Assembly: GCA_040218575.1 (NCBI GenBank) | Contig: JAVJRE010000003.1 | Coordinates: forward strand, 310,001-374,000 | Length of the DNA: 64,000 nucleotides | Reading direction: 5' to 3' | From: Alphaproteobacteria bacterium | GTDB taxonomy: Bacteria > Pseudomonadota > Alphaproteobacteria > JAVJRE01 | Part shown: positions 43,830 to 52,921 of the stretch, in pieces | How positions within the stretch are numbered: the first letter of the stretch is position 1 | Layout: each line of letters opens with the position of its first letter | Position numbers and translations under genes: made by a program | The notes under the pieces: generated by a model | What the model saw: only the letters and a program-made list of their open reading frames with translations | Told to the model about the DNA's origin: nothing | Database searches by the model: none

Positions 43830-44756
43830 TTAGTTGGCGGCGCCGGACCGGGCGGCGGTTTCGGTTGAGGGTTCGTCCAGAACGTCCAGCGACAGGCTCG
43901 GCGCGGGAAGGGAGTTCGGCAAGAACCCGTTATTGATCTGCGCCATACGCCGCTGCACGTAGAGACTGCGGATAGTGGCGTAGAAATCCGTAGACGCCCG
44001 CTTCAATTCGTCCACATCATCCAGCACCTGCGAGCGGGAATCGATGGCCACGGCGCCGCCGCGCGCATAGACCCACTCCGACTGGTCGGTATTGCGCAGA
44101 TACAGGTTGAGGCTGTCCAGCCACAGACCATCTACGGCCAGGCCGACCGCATCCCGCGGCGTTGACGGGCCGAATACGGGCAGCACCAGATAAAGGCCGT
44201 CGCCGACGCCCCATACCGCCAGGGTTTGCCCGAAATCCTCGTCATGGGCCTCGAGACCGATATCGGAAGCGGCATCGAACAGTCCAAGAAACGCGACGGT
44301 ATTGATGGCAAAGCGGCTCAAGGTCACGCCGGCGCGTTCAAACTCGCCCTGCAAGAGATCGTTGATCAGGATCACGGGCGAGCGCAGGTGGGCCAGGAAA
44401 TTGCTGACGCCCTTGCGGGCCGGGTCAGGCAGTTCACGGTAGAGCCGTGCTGCCGGCGCGATGACGGCGGTGTCCAGCGCCTGGTTGAACGCGAAAATGC
44501 CGCGGTTGATTGGCTCCAGGGGGTCAGCGATGGCCAGGCTGTCGTCGCCGCCCTCAAGATCCCCGGCGGCGCTGCCGGTCTGGGCAACGGACTGGGCCAG
44601 GAACAGGGACGCCGAGGTCCCCCGGCCCGCCGCAGCATCGTCGTCGCCGTCCGCCCAGGCCGCAGCGGCTGGTATCAGAACCAGGGCCAGCGCGGCAAGC
44701 GACCATATGGCAAGAACCGGAGCGCCTGAGTGGCGATGATCAGATGAGCGCTTCAT
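43830..44756 (-). CDS. mlaA: MlaA (VacJ)-family outer-membrane lipid-asymmetry protein
   Basis: A 308-residue VacJ/MlaA homologue: DPLEPINRGIFAFNQALDTA, VSNFLAHLRSPVILINDLLQ, RFAINTVAFLGLFDAASDIG, DFGQTLAVWGVGDGLYLVLP and FGPSTPRDAVGLAVD are all diagnostic. MlaA removes phospholipid from the outer leaflet with an OmpC-type porin and hands it to MlaC. The signal peptide (to about AAAAWADG) has no lipobox Cys, whereas classical MlaA is a lipoprotein, so this one would be anchored differently. The long disordered segment DGDDDAAAGRGTS follows cleavage. ATG 44756 chosen; upstream frame has no Cys either. Confidence 0.93.
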   Translation of the reverse strand: MKRSSDHRHSGAPVLAIWSLAALALVLIPAAAAWADGDDDAAAGRGTSASLFLAQSVAQTGSAAGDLEGGDDSLAIADPLEPINRGIFAFNQALDTAVIAPAARLYRELPDPARKGVSNFLAHLRSPVILINDLLQGEFERAGVTLSRFAINTVAFLGLFDAASDIGLEAHDEDFGQTLAVWGVGDGLYLVLPVFGPSTPRDAVGLAVDGLWLDSLNLYLRNTDQSEWVYARGGAVAIDSRSQVLDDVDELKRASTDFYATIRSLYVQRRMAQINNGFLPNSLPAPSLSLDVLDEPSTETAARSGAAN

Positions 44757-45153
44757 GGAGTGTGGCCCTGGACTGCGTTTCAGTGAACGAAAGCCGGCAC
44801 GATGGAATGACGGCAATACGGCTAAAATCCTGTAAAAAGACGATACGATTTCCACTTGCCAAAGCCGACTGGTTGCCTTCCGGGGATGGCTGGCCCGCCG
44901 GTATGCTGGCGTTCAGACCGTAAAACAGAGCTTAACCGCCCTGCCCATCCCCTATGCGCGTCCGGTTCTCCAGCCCCGGAACCGCGCGGCCAGTGAGTAG
45001 CACATGGCGGCGTTGAGGGCCAGACGCCGCTGCCCGCCGCCGAGCGCCCCATGCCGGCCCGGTGATTAACCTGTGATTAGCTATTCCGCGCGACAGTCGC
45101 CAGGCCAGCCATGGCCGCGATTCCGGCCTGGTGGCGCCGGCGCGGAGGCCGCA
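44757..45153. other. Divergent intergenic region, mlaA / diguanylate cyclase
   Basis: A 397-bp gap with no credible gene. It holds both promoters, a CtrA-like box at 45066-45081 and an AT-richer patch near 44815-44860 (mlaA promoter side). The cyclase frame is open from 45073, but residues before 45154 look non-coding. Confidence 0.4.
45066..45081 (+). promoter_or_regulatory. CtrA-like binding site upstream of diguanylate cyclase gene
   Basis: TTAACCTGTGATTAGC fits TTAA-N7-TTAAC with one mismatch, about 75 bp before the GTG start of the GGDEF gene. Confidence 0.4.
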
Positions 45154-46206
45154 GTGTGGGAAAATGACAGTACCGATGAGGCGGCCCGCCTTGCTGGGGC
45201 GGCTATCGCCCGTCTAGGTGATCTTGGGCTGGCGACGACGCCGCGCAACTTCACGCTGTTCTATGCCTATGAAAGCGGCCGCGACCCGTCACTGCGCCAT
45301 GCGCTAGAGGCCGAAATCGCTTCCGGCCGCCTGTCGGCAGACAGGGCGCTTGCCCTCTATGATCGCTTTTTCGGTATCGATCATGGCCATGCCAAGCTGC
45401 ATGAAGCCTGTCTCGCCATGCAGAGCACTTTTGGCCAGGTCTTTGGCAATCTCAAGGAAGCAGGCGGCCATACCGCGCGCTTCGGCCAGGCACTCAATAC
45501 CGTCTCGGGCGTTCTGACGCCCGACATGTCCGCCGAAGCGCTGTCGGATCTGGTGCGCCAGATCGCCACTGCCACCAGCAATATGCAGCAGCAGAATCAG
45601 GCGCTGGCCGACCAGCTGACCGAAGCCAGTGGCGAGATAGATATTCTGCGGCAGGATCTGGAGGATGTGCGTCGCGAATCCCTGACTGATGCGCTGACCG
45701 GCATCGCCAACCGCAAGTATTTTGATATCCGGCTTATGGAGTGCATGGAGCAGGCACAGGAGTCGACCAAGCCCCTGTCCCTTCTGATTATGGATATCGA
45801 CCATTTCAAGATGTTCAATGACCGCCATGGCCATTTGCTGGGGGATCAGGTTCTGCGCCTGGTGGCACGGACCATCACCGAGTCCGTCAAGGGTCGCGAC
45901 ACGGCGGCGCGCTATGGTGGCGAGGAGTTCGTCGTACTGCTGCCGGAAACCCGTCTGTCGAACGGTATGACCGTGGCCCAGCAGATCCGGCGCGCCGTCG
46001 CCGGCAAGAAGGTGGTGCGCAAGGTCACCGGCCAGGAATTGGGAACCGTCACCCTGTCGGTTGGCGTGGCCGAGCTGAAGGCCGGAGAATTGCCGGAAGA
46101 GTTTATTCGCCGGGCCGACTCGGCCATGTATGAGGCTAAGGGCAATGGCCGCAATCGGGTCGTCGCCGAAGACAGCGGTCTAATGGTCCACGCCGCCTCG
46201 GGATAG
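45154..46206 (+). CDS. GGDEF domain diguanylate cyclase
   Basis: A 350-residue cytoplasmic protein: an N-terminal helical domain of about 170 residues (TTPRNFTLFYAYESGRDPSL, YDRFFGIDHGHAKLHEACLA) ending in a coiled coil (MQQQNQALADQLTEASGEID), then a complete GGDEF domain (DALTGIANRKYFDIRL, SLLIMDIDHFKMFNDRHGHL, active site RYGGEEFVVLLPETRL). It should make c-di-GMP from two GTP. GTG 45154 has GGAGG five bases upstream and is preferred to GTG 45073. The N-terminal domain is of the unnamed type found before many alphaproteobacterial cyclases. No I-site RxxD was seen at the usual position. Confidence 0.94.
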   Translation: MWENDSTDEAARLAGAAIARLGDLGLATTPRNFTLFYAYESGRDPSLRHALEAEIASGRLSADRALALYDRFFGIDHGHAKLHEACLAMQSTFGQVFGNLKEAGGHTARFGQALNTVSGVLTPDMSAEALSDLVRQIATATSNMQQQNQALADQLTEASGEIDILRQDLEDVRRESLTDALTGIANRKYFDIRLMECMEQAQESTKPLSLLIMDIDHFKMFNDRHGHLLGDQVLRLVARTITESVKGRDTAARYGGEEFVVLLPETRLSNGMTVAQQIRRAVAGKKVVRKVTGQELGTVTLSVGVAELKAGELPEEFIRRADSAMYEAKGNGRNRVVAEDSGLMVHAASG

Positions 46207-46244
46207 GTATTCCCCCCGTTGCGGTTGGGCCATAGTGGCAGGCC

Positions 46245-48032
46245 ATGACCCGCGAAGATCCCGCACCCGGTTCCATCCGCCGCCTGACCGCCGCAGTCCG
46301 GCACGTAGTGGCGTTTCTCAAGCGTGAACAACTGGTGCTTCTGGTGGTGGCGCTGGCGACCGGCGCCCTTGCGGCCTATGCCGCGCTCGCCTTTCGTGGC
46401 GCCATCGCGGTGGTTCAGAGCATGGCCTTCTTTACGCCTTCTGAACGGCCGCTGACGGTCATCGCCGGCCTGCCCTGGTGGCAGATAGCCATGGCGCCCG
46501 CCGCAGGCGGTCTCATTGTCGGGCTGATGGTGTACTGGCTACTCCCGGGCCGGCGGCCGCAGGGCGTGGCTGACGTGGTGGAGGCCAGTGCCCTGCGCGG
46601 TGGCCACATGACTTTGCGTACCGGGCTGGTCACCGCCCTTGGCAGTGCGATTACGCTGGGGTCCGGCGGATCAGCCGGTCGCGAGGGTCCGGTGGTCCAC
46701 CTTGGCGCCAGCATAGCGGCGTCTTTCGCCCGCCGTCTTGGCCTGGACCGTGGCCAGGGGCGTGTCATTCTGGGGTGTGGGGTCGCCGCCGCCATTGCCG
46801 CATCGTTCAATGCGCCGCTGGCTGGCGTCCTCTTCGCGCTTGAGGTTGTTCTTGGCCACTATGCCCTGTCGGCCTTTGCGCCGACGGTGATAGCGGCGGT
46901 GACGGCGACGATCATCTCGCGTATTCATCTTGGCGCCTATCCGGCGTTTATCCTGCCCCATGTGACCATCGCCTCGTTCTACGAACTGCCGGCCTTCGCC
47001 ATGCTTGGCCTGGTCGCTGCCGTGGCGGCAATTGTCTTTGTTCGCGCCATCCATGCTTCGCAGAAGGTGTTTGACGCCGTGCCGGTGCCAACATGGATCA
47101 AGCCGGCGATTGCCGGCGCGCTGGTTGGCGCCATTGCTCTTGTACTGCCGCAAATTCTGGGCGTCGGCTATGAGGCGACCGATGCGGTGTTGCAGGGGTC
47201 CATCGCGTTCTGGTTGCTTGTGGTGCTGGCGTTGGCCAAGATCGTCGCCACGGCCATCACTCTTGGCGGCGGCGCCATCGGCGGCGTGTTCAGCCCGTCC
47301 CTGTTTGTCGGCGCCATGACCGGCGCCGCGTTCGGCGCTATCACCTCGTTCGTTGCGCCGGACCTGGCCTCGACCCAGGGAACCTATGCCCTGGTGGGCA
47401 TGGGCGCGGTAGCCGGCGCCGTTCTCGGTGCGCCGCTATCGACTATCCTGATTATGGTGGAACTGACAGGCGATCTGGCTTTTGCCGTGGCTGTCATGGT
47501 GGCAGTGGTTCTGGCAACGGTGCTCTATCGTCGGGTCCAGCATTATTCGTTCTTTACCGATGTTCTGGCTCGTCGCGGTGTTCGCATCGCCGGTGGCCAC
47601 GACGTCGGCCTACTGCGCGAACAGCGGGTCGGCGACCTTATGGTCGTGCAGCCGGAGTGGGTGGGGCGGAATATGACGGTGGAAGAACTACGCCGCCGGG
47701 TGTGGACGGCGCCGCTGGCTGCTCTGGTGGTGACACCAGAGGGCGATGGCCCGGCCGGCCTGCTGACCGTGGCCGACCTTGCCGCCGCCGGCGACGGTGA
47801 GATGGCGGGCGACCTCTGCCACCCTCTTGTTGTGGTGGAGCAAGACGACCATCTGGAACGGGCCATTCTGGTCGCGGAAGAGAGTGAGGAAGAGGTACTG
47901 GGCGTCGCCGGGCGGCAACCGGGCAGCATTGCCGGTCTGATCCGCAGTGTTGACCTGGCCAGGGCCTATGGTCGCCTGTTGCGCCATCTGCGGGCGGAGG
48001 AGCACGGCGAGCGTCCTGACCTGCGCCACTGA
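46245..48032 (+). CDS. ClC-family chloride channel/antiporter with CBS domains
   Basis: A 595-residue ClC protein. The selectivity loops are present: GSGGSAGREGPVVHLGASI (GREGP) and IGGVFSPSLFVGAMTG (GxFxP), with a central GSG-type first loop near ITLGSGGSAG. About ten to twelve membrane helices span residues 25-420. The final 150 residues hold a CBS-like regulatory pair (VGDLMVVQPEWVGRNMTVEE, LCHPLVVVEQDDHLERAILV). Whether it is a channel or an H+/Cl- exchanger depends on the 'proton glutamate', which was not located with certainty. Confidence 0.94.
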   Translation: MTREDPAPGSIRRLTAAVRHVVAFLKREQLVLLVVALATGALAAYAALAFRGAIAVVQSMAFFTPSERPLTVIAGLPWWQIAMAPAAGGLIVGLMVYWLLPGRRPQGVADVVEASALRGGHMTLRTGLVTALGSAITLGSGGSAGREGPVVHLGASIAASFARRLGLDRGQGRVILGCGVAAAIAASFNAPLAGVLFALEVVLGHYALSAFAPTVIAAVTATIISRIHLGAYPAFILPHVTIASFYELPAFAMLGLVAAVAAIVFVRAIHASQKVFDAVPVPTWIKPAIAGALVGAIALVLPQILGVGYEATDAVLQGSIAFWLLVVLALAKIVATAITLGGGAIGGVFSPSLFVGAMTGAAFGAITSFVAPDLASTQGTYALVGMGAVAGAVLGAPLSTILIMVELTGDLAFAVAVMVAVVLATVLYRRVQHYSFFTDVLARRGVRIAGGHDVGLLREQRVGDLMVVQPEWVGRNMTVEELRRRVWTAPLAALVVTPEGDGPAGLLTVADLAAAGDGEMAGDLCHPLVVVEQDDHLERAILVAEESEEEVLGVAGRQPGSIAGLIRSVDLARAYGRLLRHLRAEEHGERPDLRH

Positions 48033-48128
48033 GGCTGGCCGGGCTGGCCGGGCCGTGGGCGGGAAAGCCACCCGATTGGCGGACCGGGCAGGCAATTGCC
48101 GGGGCCGGTGGTCTATACTGTGGCCAGC

Positions 48129-50408
48129 ATGTCCGACCCTCTCGCCTCTTTGCCGGCCAAGACCCCTGAATCAGCGCTCGACGCAGCGCCGGGCGATGAG
48201 AACGCGCCCTGGCTGCAGTCGCTCAACGCCGAGCAGCGGGACTCGGTCCTGCATGGCGACGGGCCGCTGCTTGTGCTGGCCGGCGCCGGAACCGGCAAGA
48301 CCAGGGTTCTGACTACGCGGCTGGCCCATCTTCTGCGCACCGGCCGGGCGCGGCCGGGCGAATTGCTGGCGGTCACCTTTACCAACAAGGCCGCACAGGA
48401 AATGCGCAGCCGCGTATCCCAGATGATCGGGCGGCCGGTCGAGGGCTGGTGGCTTGGCACGTTTCACGCTCTGGCCGCTCGTATGCTGCGCCGTCATGCG
48501 GAGGTGGTGGGACTGCGGGACACCTTCACCATCCTTGATGCCGACGACCAGTTGCGGCTGGTGCGACAGGTAGCGGAGGCCGAGGGCATTGACGCCAAGC
48601 GTTGGCCGCACCGTCTGCTGCTCAATGCCATTCAGCGCTGGAAAGACCGGGGTCTGCGGCCTGACCAGGTGTCAGACAAGGATGGCGGTGACATTGCCGG
48701 GGGGCGTCTGGCGGCACTGTATCGCCTGTATCAGGACCGGTTGCTGACCCAGAACGCTGCTGACTTCGGCGACCTGACGCTGCATGTCCTGACCATCCTC
48801 TCCACCCGGCCGGAAATTCTGGCCGACTACCACCGACGCTTCCGCCACATCCTGGTGGATGAATATCAGGACACCAACGTCGCCCAGTATCTTTGGCTGC
48901 GACTGCTGGCGCGCGGCCATAACAACATCTGCTGCGTCGGTGATGACGATCAGTCGATCTATGGCTGGCGCGGTGCGGAAGTCGGCAACATCCTGCGCTT
49001 CGAGAAAGATTTCCCGGGCGCTAAAATCATCCGGCTGGAACGCAACTACCGATCCACCGGCCATATTCTGGGCGCGGCCTCCACGTTGATCGCAAACAAT
49101 GCCGGGCGGCTTGGCAAGACATTGTGGACGGAGGCCGAAGCCGGTGACCCGGTGACGGTGCGCGGCGTGTGGGACGGCGAGGAAGAGGCGCGCGCGGCAG
49201 GCGAAGATATTGAAGCCTTGCAGCGAGCCGGCGTCAGCGTGTCTGAAATTGCGGTTCTGGTTCGCGCCGGCTTCCAGACCCGTGAGTTCGAAGAACGCTT
49301 TATGACACTGGGCTTGCCCTATCGGGTCATCGGCGGCCCGCGCTTCTATGAGCGGCAGGAGATCCGTGACGCCAACGCCTATCTGCGGGTGATTTACCAG
49401 CCGGACGACGACATGGCGTTTGAGCGTATCGTCAACCGGCCGCGGCGTGGTATCGGCGATGTGAGCCTGCGCATGTTGCACACGGTGGCCCGAGCGCAGG
49501 CGGTGTCACTGACCCGGGCAGCGGCGCGTCTGGCAGAGACCGATGAGCTGCCGGGACCGGCGCGGCGCGGGCTGACCGCCGTGCTTGGCCAGTTTGATCA
49601 GTGGCGTCGTCTGGCGGAGACGGCGACGCCGAGCGAGCTGGTTCAGGTCGTGCTGGACGAATCAGGTTATACGGCGATGTTGCAGGTCGACCGCTCACCG
49701 GAGGCACCGGGGCGACTCGAAAACCTGAAGGAGCTGGTTCACGCGGTTGAGGCGTTTGAGTCTCTGGGTGGGTATCTGGAGCATGTCAGCCTGGTCATGG
49801 AGGCCGCCGCCGGCGATGGCGGGGACATGGTCAGCATCATGACCCTGCATGGCGCCAAGGGCCTGGAGTTCGATCATGTCTTTCTGGCCGGTTGGGAAGA
49901 GGGGCTGTTCCCGCACCAGCGGGCAATGGACGAGAGCGGCCTGGCCGGTCTGGAGGAGGAACGGCGACTGGCCTATGTGGGGCTGACCCGGGCGCGCCGT
50001 TCAGCGACCATCAGTTTTGCGGCGACGCGCCGTATTCATAACCAGTTCGTTGATGCGCTTCCCTCGCGTTTCATTGACGAGCTGGCGCCGGAGCACGTGG
50101 TGATGGCCAGCGATAGCGGGCTGTTCGGCCACACCATGCCGGGCGCCGCCGCCGAATCCGCCTGGGAGGACAGCAGCCGGGCGACGCCCGGGCTGGCCCG
50201 TCTGCGGCGCAATCGTTCGCAGCCCGGATTGGTGCCGGCTGGCGGCAGCAATGCCGCCGTCCCGCGACCGGGTGTACGGGTCTTCCACCAGAAATTCGGT
50301 TATGGCCAGGTATTGGAGGCGGAGGGTGACCGCCTGGAAATTGCCTTTGAGCAGGCGGGCACCAAGCGCGTCATGGCCAGCTTTATCGTACCGGCCGATC
50401 AGGTCTGA
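48129..50408 (+). CDS. ATP-dependent DNA helicase, UvrD/PcrA type
   Basis: A 759-residue SF1A 3'-5' helicase. Walker A LVLAGAGTGKTRVLTTRLAH, motif Ia TFTNKAAQEMRSRV, Walker B HILVDEYQDTNVAQYLWLRL, motif III GDDDQSIYGWRGAEVGN, motif IV IRLERNYRSTGHIL, motif V VSIMTLHGAKGLEFDHVFLA and motif VI RRLAYVGLTRAR. The C-terminus has the UvrD/PcrA Tudor-like end VFHQKFGYGQVLEAEGDRLE. It acts in nucleotide-excision and mismatch repair and in clearing blocked forks. ATG 48129 (MSDPLASLPAK) is chosen; the upstream frame is short. Confidence 0.96.
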   Translation: MSDPLASLPAKTPESALDAAPGDENAPWLQSLNAEQRDSVLHGDGPLLVLAGAGTGKTRVLTTRLAHLLRTGRARPGELLAVTFTNKAAQEMRSRVSQMIGRPVEGWWLGTFHALAARMLRRHAEVVGLRDTFTILDADDQLRLVRQVAEAEGIDAKRWPHRLLLNAIQRWKDRGLRPDQVSDKDGGDIAGGRLAALYRLYQDRLLTQNAADFGDLTLHVLTILSTRPEILADYHRRFRHILVDEYQDTNVAQYLWLRLLARGHNNICCVGDDDQSIYGWRGAEVGNILRFEKDFPGAKIIRLERNYRSTGHILGAASTLIANNAGRLGKTLWTEAEAGDPVTVRGVWDGEEEARAAGEDIEALQRAGVSVSEIAVLVRAGFQTREFEERFMTLGLPYRVIGGPRFYERQEIRDANAYLRVIYQPDDDMAFERIVNRPRRGIGDVSLRMLHTVARAQAVSLTRAAARLAETDELPGPARRGLTAVLGQFDQWRRLAETATPSELVQVVLDESGYTAMLQVDRSPEAPGRLENLKELVHAVEAFESLGGYLEHVSLVMEAAAGDGGDMVSIMTLHGAKGLEFDHVFLAGWEEGLFPHQRAMDESGLAGLEEERRLAYVGLTRARRSATISFAATRRIHNQFVDALPSRFIDELAPEHVVMASDSGLFGHTMPGAAAESAWEDSSRATPGLARLRRNRSQPGLVPAGGSNAAVPRPGVRVFHQKFGYGQVLEAEGDRLEIAFEQAGTKRVMASFIVPADQV

Positions 50409-50435
50409 GGGGCAATCAGCCAGTACTGAGCAGGT

Positions 50436-51374
50436 CTAGTCCGGTGGTGCCGTGGTGTGCAACCGATACAGGCGGCCGCGGCGATTGTCGAAACGCCAGA
50501 TGTGGTGGGGGGCATGCACATGGACCCCGCCGATCCACCGATCAACCCCGCGCAGGGCCAGGGCATCGGCTTCGAAATGCGCTACCGCCAGCCCGTCTGC
50601 GGTGGCGATACTGTCCGGCGCGGCAGCATCACCGGCCAGGCGGAGCAGCGGACGGGCGCCGCCGGCCATGCTGGCCAGGAGACGATTCAGGGATCGCCGC
50701 TCCAGCAGCGGCACCGGCTCCAGATCGCGGATATGGTTGTGCAGGGCGTCGAAGCTCCGGGCGCCCGCCTCCAGCGCCATGAACACCAGCCGTTCGCTGC
50801 GCGACAGGCCGTTGCGCATGGAGGGAAACTCCCGCAGCAGGCGGCGAAAGGCCGGCGCCAGCCCGGTCAGGTCATGGGCTTCGCCAACCGCGGCCATGGT
50901 CTCCAGAGCAATGGGATTGTCGCTGCGGAAGGCGCGCCATGCCAGGTCGGCGAGCCGCAGATGGGGCGGGCCCAGCGGCAGACGGTTGTCGAGGGCTGTC
51001 TCCAGGCTGTCGCCGGCGAAATCAGCCAGAGACAACCGGACGCGCAGGAAAAGAGGTCCCGACAACCAGGCCAGAACCTGCACCAGATTGAGCTGATCGT
51101 TTACCGACGGCCCCGGCCACAAGACGATTTCGTCCTGTTGCAGGGCGGCCTCCAACGCCTGTGCCTGGGCCGTCAGACAATCGCGCTCTGCTGCTGCGGC
51201 GCCGCTGCCTAACCCGGCCAGAGCGGTGGCCCGCACCTCCAACCAGCCTGCAGGGCTCAGACCGGACGGCGCCGGGCCTACAGACTGACGGTCATGCCAC
51301 GGCAGGACCGTATCGTCGGGTCGGGCTATGCGCAGACGATCTGCCGTGGCGTCTTCGCCGGTGAGGTGGAGCAT
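50436..51374 (-). CDS. DUF1835-like domain protein
   Basis: A 312-residue soluble protein. The start MLHLTGEDATADRLRIARP and DTVLPWHDRQSVGPAPSGLS match the DUF1835 pattern (MLHLtnGD...L...g...VLpWrDvLheGPVp). Later segments are IVLWPGPSVNDQLNLVQVLA (the conserved acidic 'LW.e.d..dQL.l..lL' stretch), SRSERLVFMALEAGARSFDA and RWIGGVHVHAPHHIWRFDN. Function unestablished. It is divergent from prmA by 46 bp and convergent with the helicase gene. Confidence 0.82.
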   Translation of the reverse strand: MLHLTGEDATADRLRIARPDDTVLPWHDRQSVGPAPSGLSPAGWLEVRATALAGLGSGAAAAERDCLTAQAQALEAALQQDEIVLWPGPSVNDQLNLVQVLAWLSGPLFLRVRLSLADFAGDSLETALDNRLPLGPPHLRLADLAWRAFRSDNPIALETMAAVGEAHDLTGLAPAFRRLLREFPSMRNGLSRSERLVFMALEAGARSFDALHNHIRDLEPVPLLERRSLNRLLASMAGGARPLLRLAGDAAAPDSIATADGLAVAHFEADALALRGVDRWIGGVHVHAPHHIWRFDNRRGRLYRLHTTAPPD

Positions 51375-51420
51375 GGCACTCTTGGGGCGGTAGTCGGGCC
51401 AATGACCATAGAGTGCGGCA

Positions 51421-52320
51421 GTGACGGATCAAGCCAGCGTGGCGAGTGGAGAGTGCTGGCGTGCGGTCTGGCGGGGCGAGCGGCAGCGGCTCGCCAGCCT
51501 CGCCGAGCAATTCCAGGATCAGGCCCTGGCGGTGGTGTTCATGGAAGATGGCGGCGGCCCCCACTGGCTGTTGGAAGCCTATTTTGCGACGGCGCCGGAT
51601 GCGGCGTGGCTGGCCGGGCTGGCCGGTGTCGGGCCCGATGGAGACAGCGGTGGCGCGGTCAGCGCACCGGTTGTGGAACATCTTGCCGCGCGGGACTGGG
51701 TGGCCGAGTCCAATCGGCGGATTTCACCGGTGCAGGCCGGACGGTTCATCGTCCATGGGGCGGCGACGGCGGTGGCGGTGCCGGTGGACGGCATTGAGGT
51801 GATTGTGGAAGCCAGCCTGGCGTTCGGAACGGGCGAACACGCCTCGACCCGCGGCTGCCTGCTGGCGCTGGATGATCTGGCCGGAGGTGCCGCGCCGGCC
51901 GCCGTCCTGGACATGGGCTGCGGCTCTGCCATCCTGGCCATAGCCGCCGCCCGGCTGTGGCCGGCCCCTGTGCTGGCCGTGGACAATGATCCCGCCGCCC
52001 TGATAGTGGCACGCCAGCACCTGGTGGCCAATGGCGTGGCGGAACGGGTCAGGCTGGCGCAGGCGTCGACCTATGACGACCCGGTTATCACCGGGTCGGC
52101 GCCGTTCTATCTGGTTGTGGCGAATATTCTGGCCGGCCCGCTGCAGACCCTGGCGCGGGGCTTACCGGCCATTTTGGGAGCGCGCGGTCGCATTGTCCTC
52201 AGCGGATTCACTGGCGACCAGGCGGCTGCGGTTCTGGCGGCCCACCGGTCATTGGGTATGGACCTGGAATCGCGGCGGGATGTGGACGGCTGGACAAGCC
52301 TTGTCCTGCGCCGCGCCTGA
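51421..52320 (+). CDS. prmA: Ribosomal protein L11 methyltransferase-type protein PrmA
   Basis: A 299-residue SAM methyltransferase that would trimethylate L11 on the large ribosomal subunit. SAM motif I VLDMGCGSAILAIAAARLWP, acidic post-I VLAVDNDPAALIVARQHLVA, and the PrmA-type AFGTGEHASTRGCLLALDDL and VVANILAGPLQTLARGLPAI (NILAxPL substrate loop) are visible. The N-terminal substrate-recognition domain is normal size. Start GTG 51421. Clear family match. Confidence 0.95.
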   Translation: MTDQASVASGECWRAVWRGERQRLASLAEQFQDQALAVVFMEDGGGPHWLLEAYFATAPDAAWLAGLAGVGPDGDSGGAVSAPVVEHLAARDWVAESNRRISPVQAGRFIVHGAATAVAVPVDGIEVIVEASLAFGTGEHASTRGCLLALDDLAGGAAPAAVLDMGCGSAILAIAAARLWPAPVLAVDNDPAALIVARQHLVANGVAERVRLAQASTYDDPVITGSAPFYLVVANILAGPLQTLARGLPAILGARGRIVLSGFTGDQAAAVLAAHRSLGMDLESRRDVDGWTSLVLRRA

Positions 52321-52455
52321 CCGGCTTTGGTTGTGACTGGTTTTGGCTGTGGACAGGGCCGGCAACGGCCCCAGGCGACAACGGGACAGCCCCGTTCTCG
52401 TCTGAGGATTCCGGGCGGGGGCCCGGCCGTGCCTGTGTGGTGGCGCGGGACCGGC

Positions 52456-52704
52456 CTAGAAGGCGCGGCCGCTCACCAGATATTTGCGGCTGATGTGCGG
52501 GATTTCGGCGCGGCTGATGCCGATATCCTGCAGGATACGGTCATCCAGGTGGCTGAGAACCGCGGTCGTCTGGTTCATGCGGTAAGCGTCGCGTCCGGCG
52601 ACGAAGGCGTCGCGGACTTCCGCCCACACGGTGTGGGCGGCGCGGCCGAGAGCCGTGCCGGACGTGGTGCCGAGCGGCGAAAGGGAGGGGGCTGAGTCTG
52701 TCAT
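52456..52704 (-). CDS. DUF1127 (YjiS-like) small protein
   Basis: An 82-residue protein with the DUF1127 end HLDDRILQDIGISRAEIPHI. Proteins with this domain are common in alphaproteobacteria and some regulate phosphate/carbon metabolism or small-RNA turnover through RNA binding. This one has a 45-residue N-terminal extension. The 217-bp AT-richer region upstream, shared with the aminopeptidase gene, probably holds its promoter. Stand-alone gene. Confidence 0.92.
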   Translation of the reverse strand: MTDSAPSLSPLGTTSGTALGRAAHTVWAEVRDAFVAGRDAYRMNQTTAVLSHLDDRILQDIGISRAEIPHISRKYLVSGRAF

Positions 52705-52921
52705 GGTCTTGTTCCTGCGAGTCCGGGTGAAGCGCCTGGGGGAGCGCCGTGTCTTGTCTGCACTGCTATATGGGATGTCTTAGATGAAAGATGAGGGGGT
52801 AAGGTCTGCGGATTTTGCAGGGCTGGCCAACATTGGACTCATGACGAAATGAACAAAATCCTACCTTTAGCCACTTCTTCACCATAATTGGTCCATTGCC
52901 TATATGCGCCGGGAGCAGACG

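Noticed and set aside
48461-48472. CGTTTCACG half-match to parS
   Set aside because: Only one half of the palindrome is present and it lies inside the helicase coding sequence.
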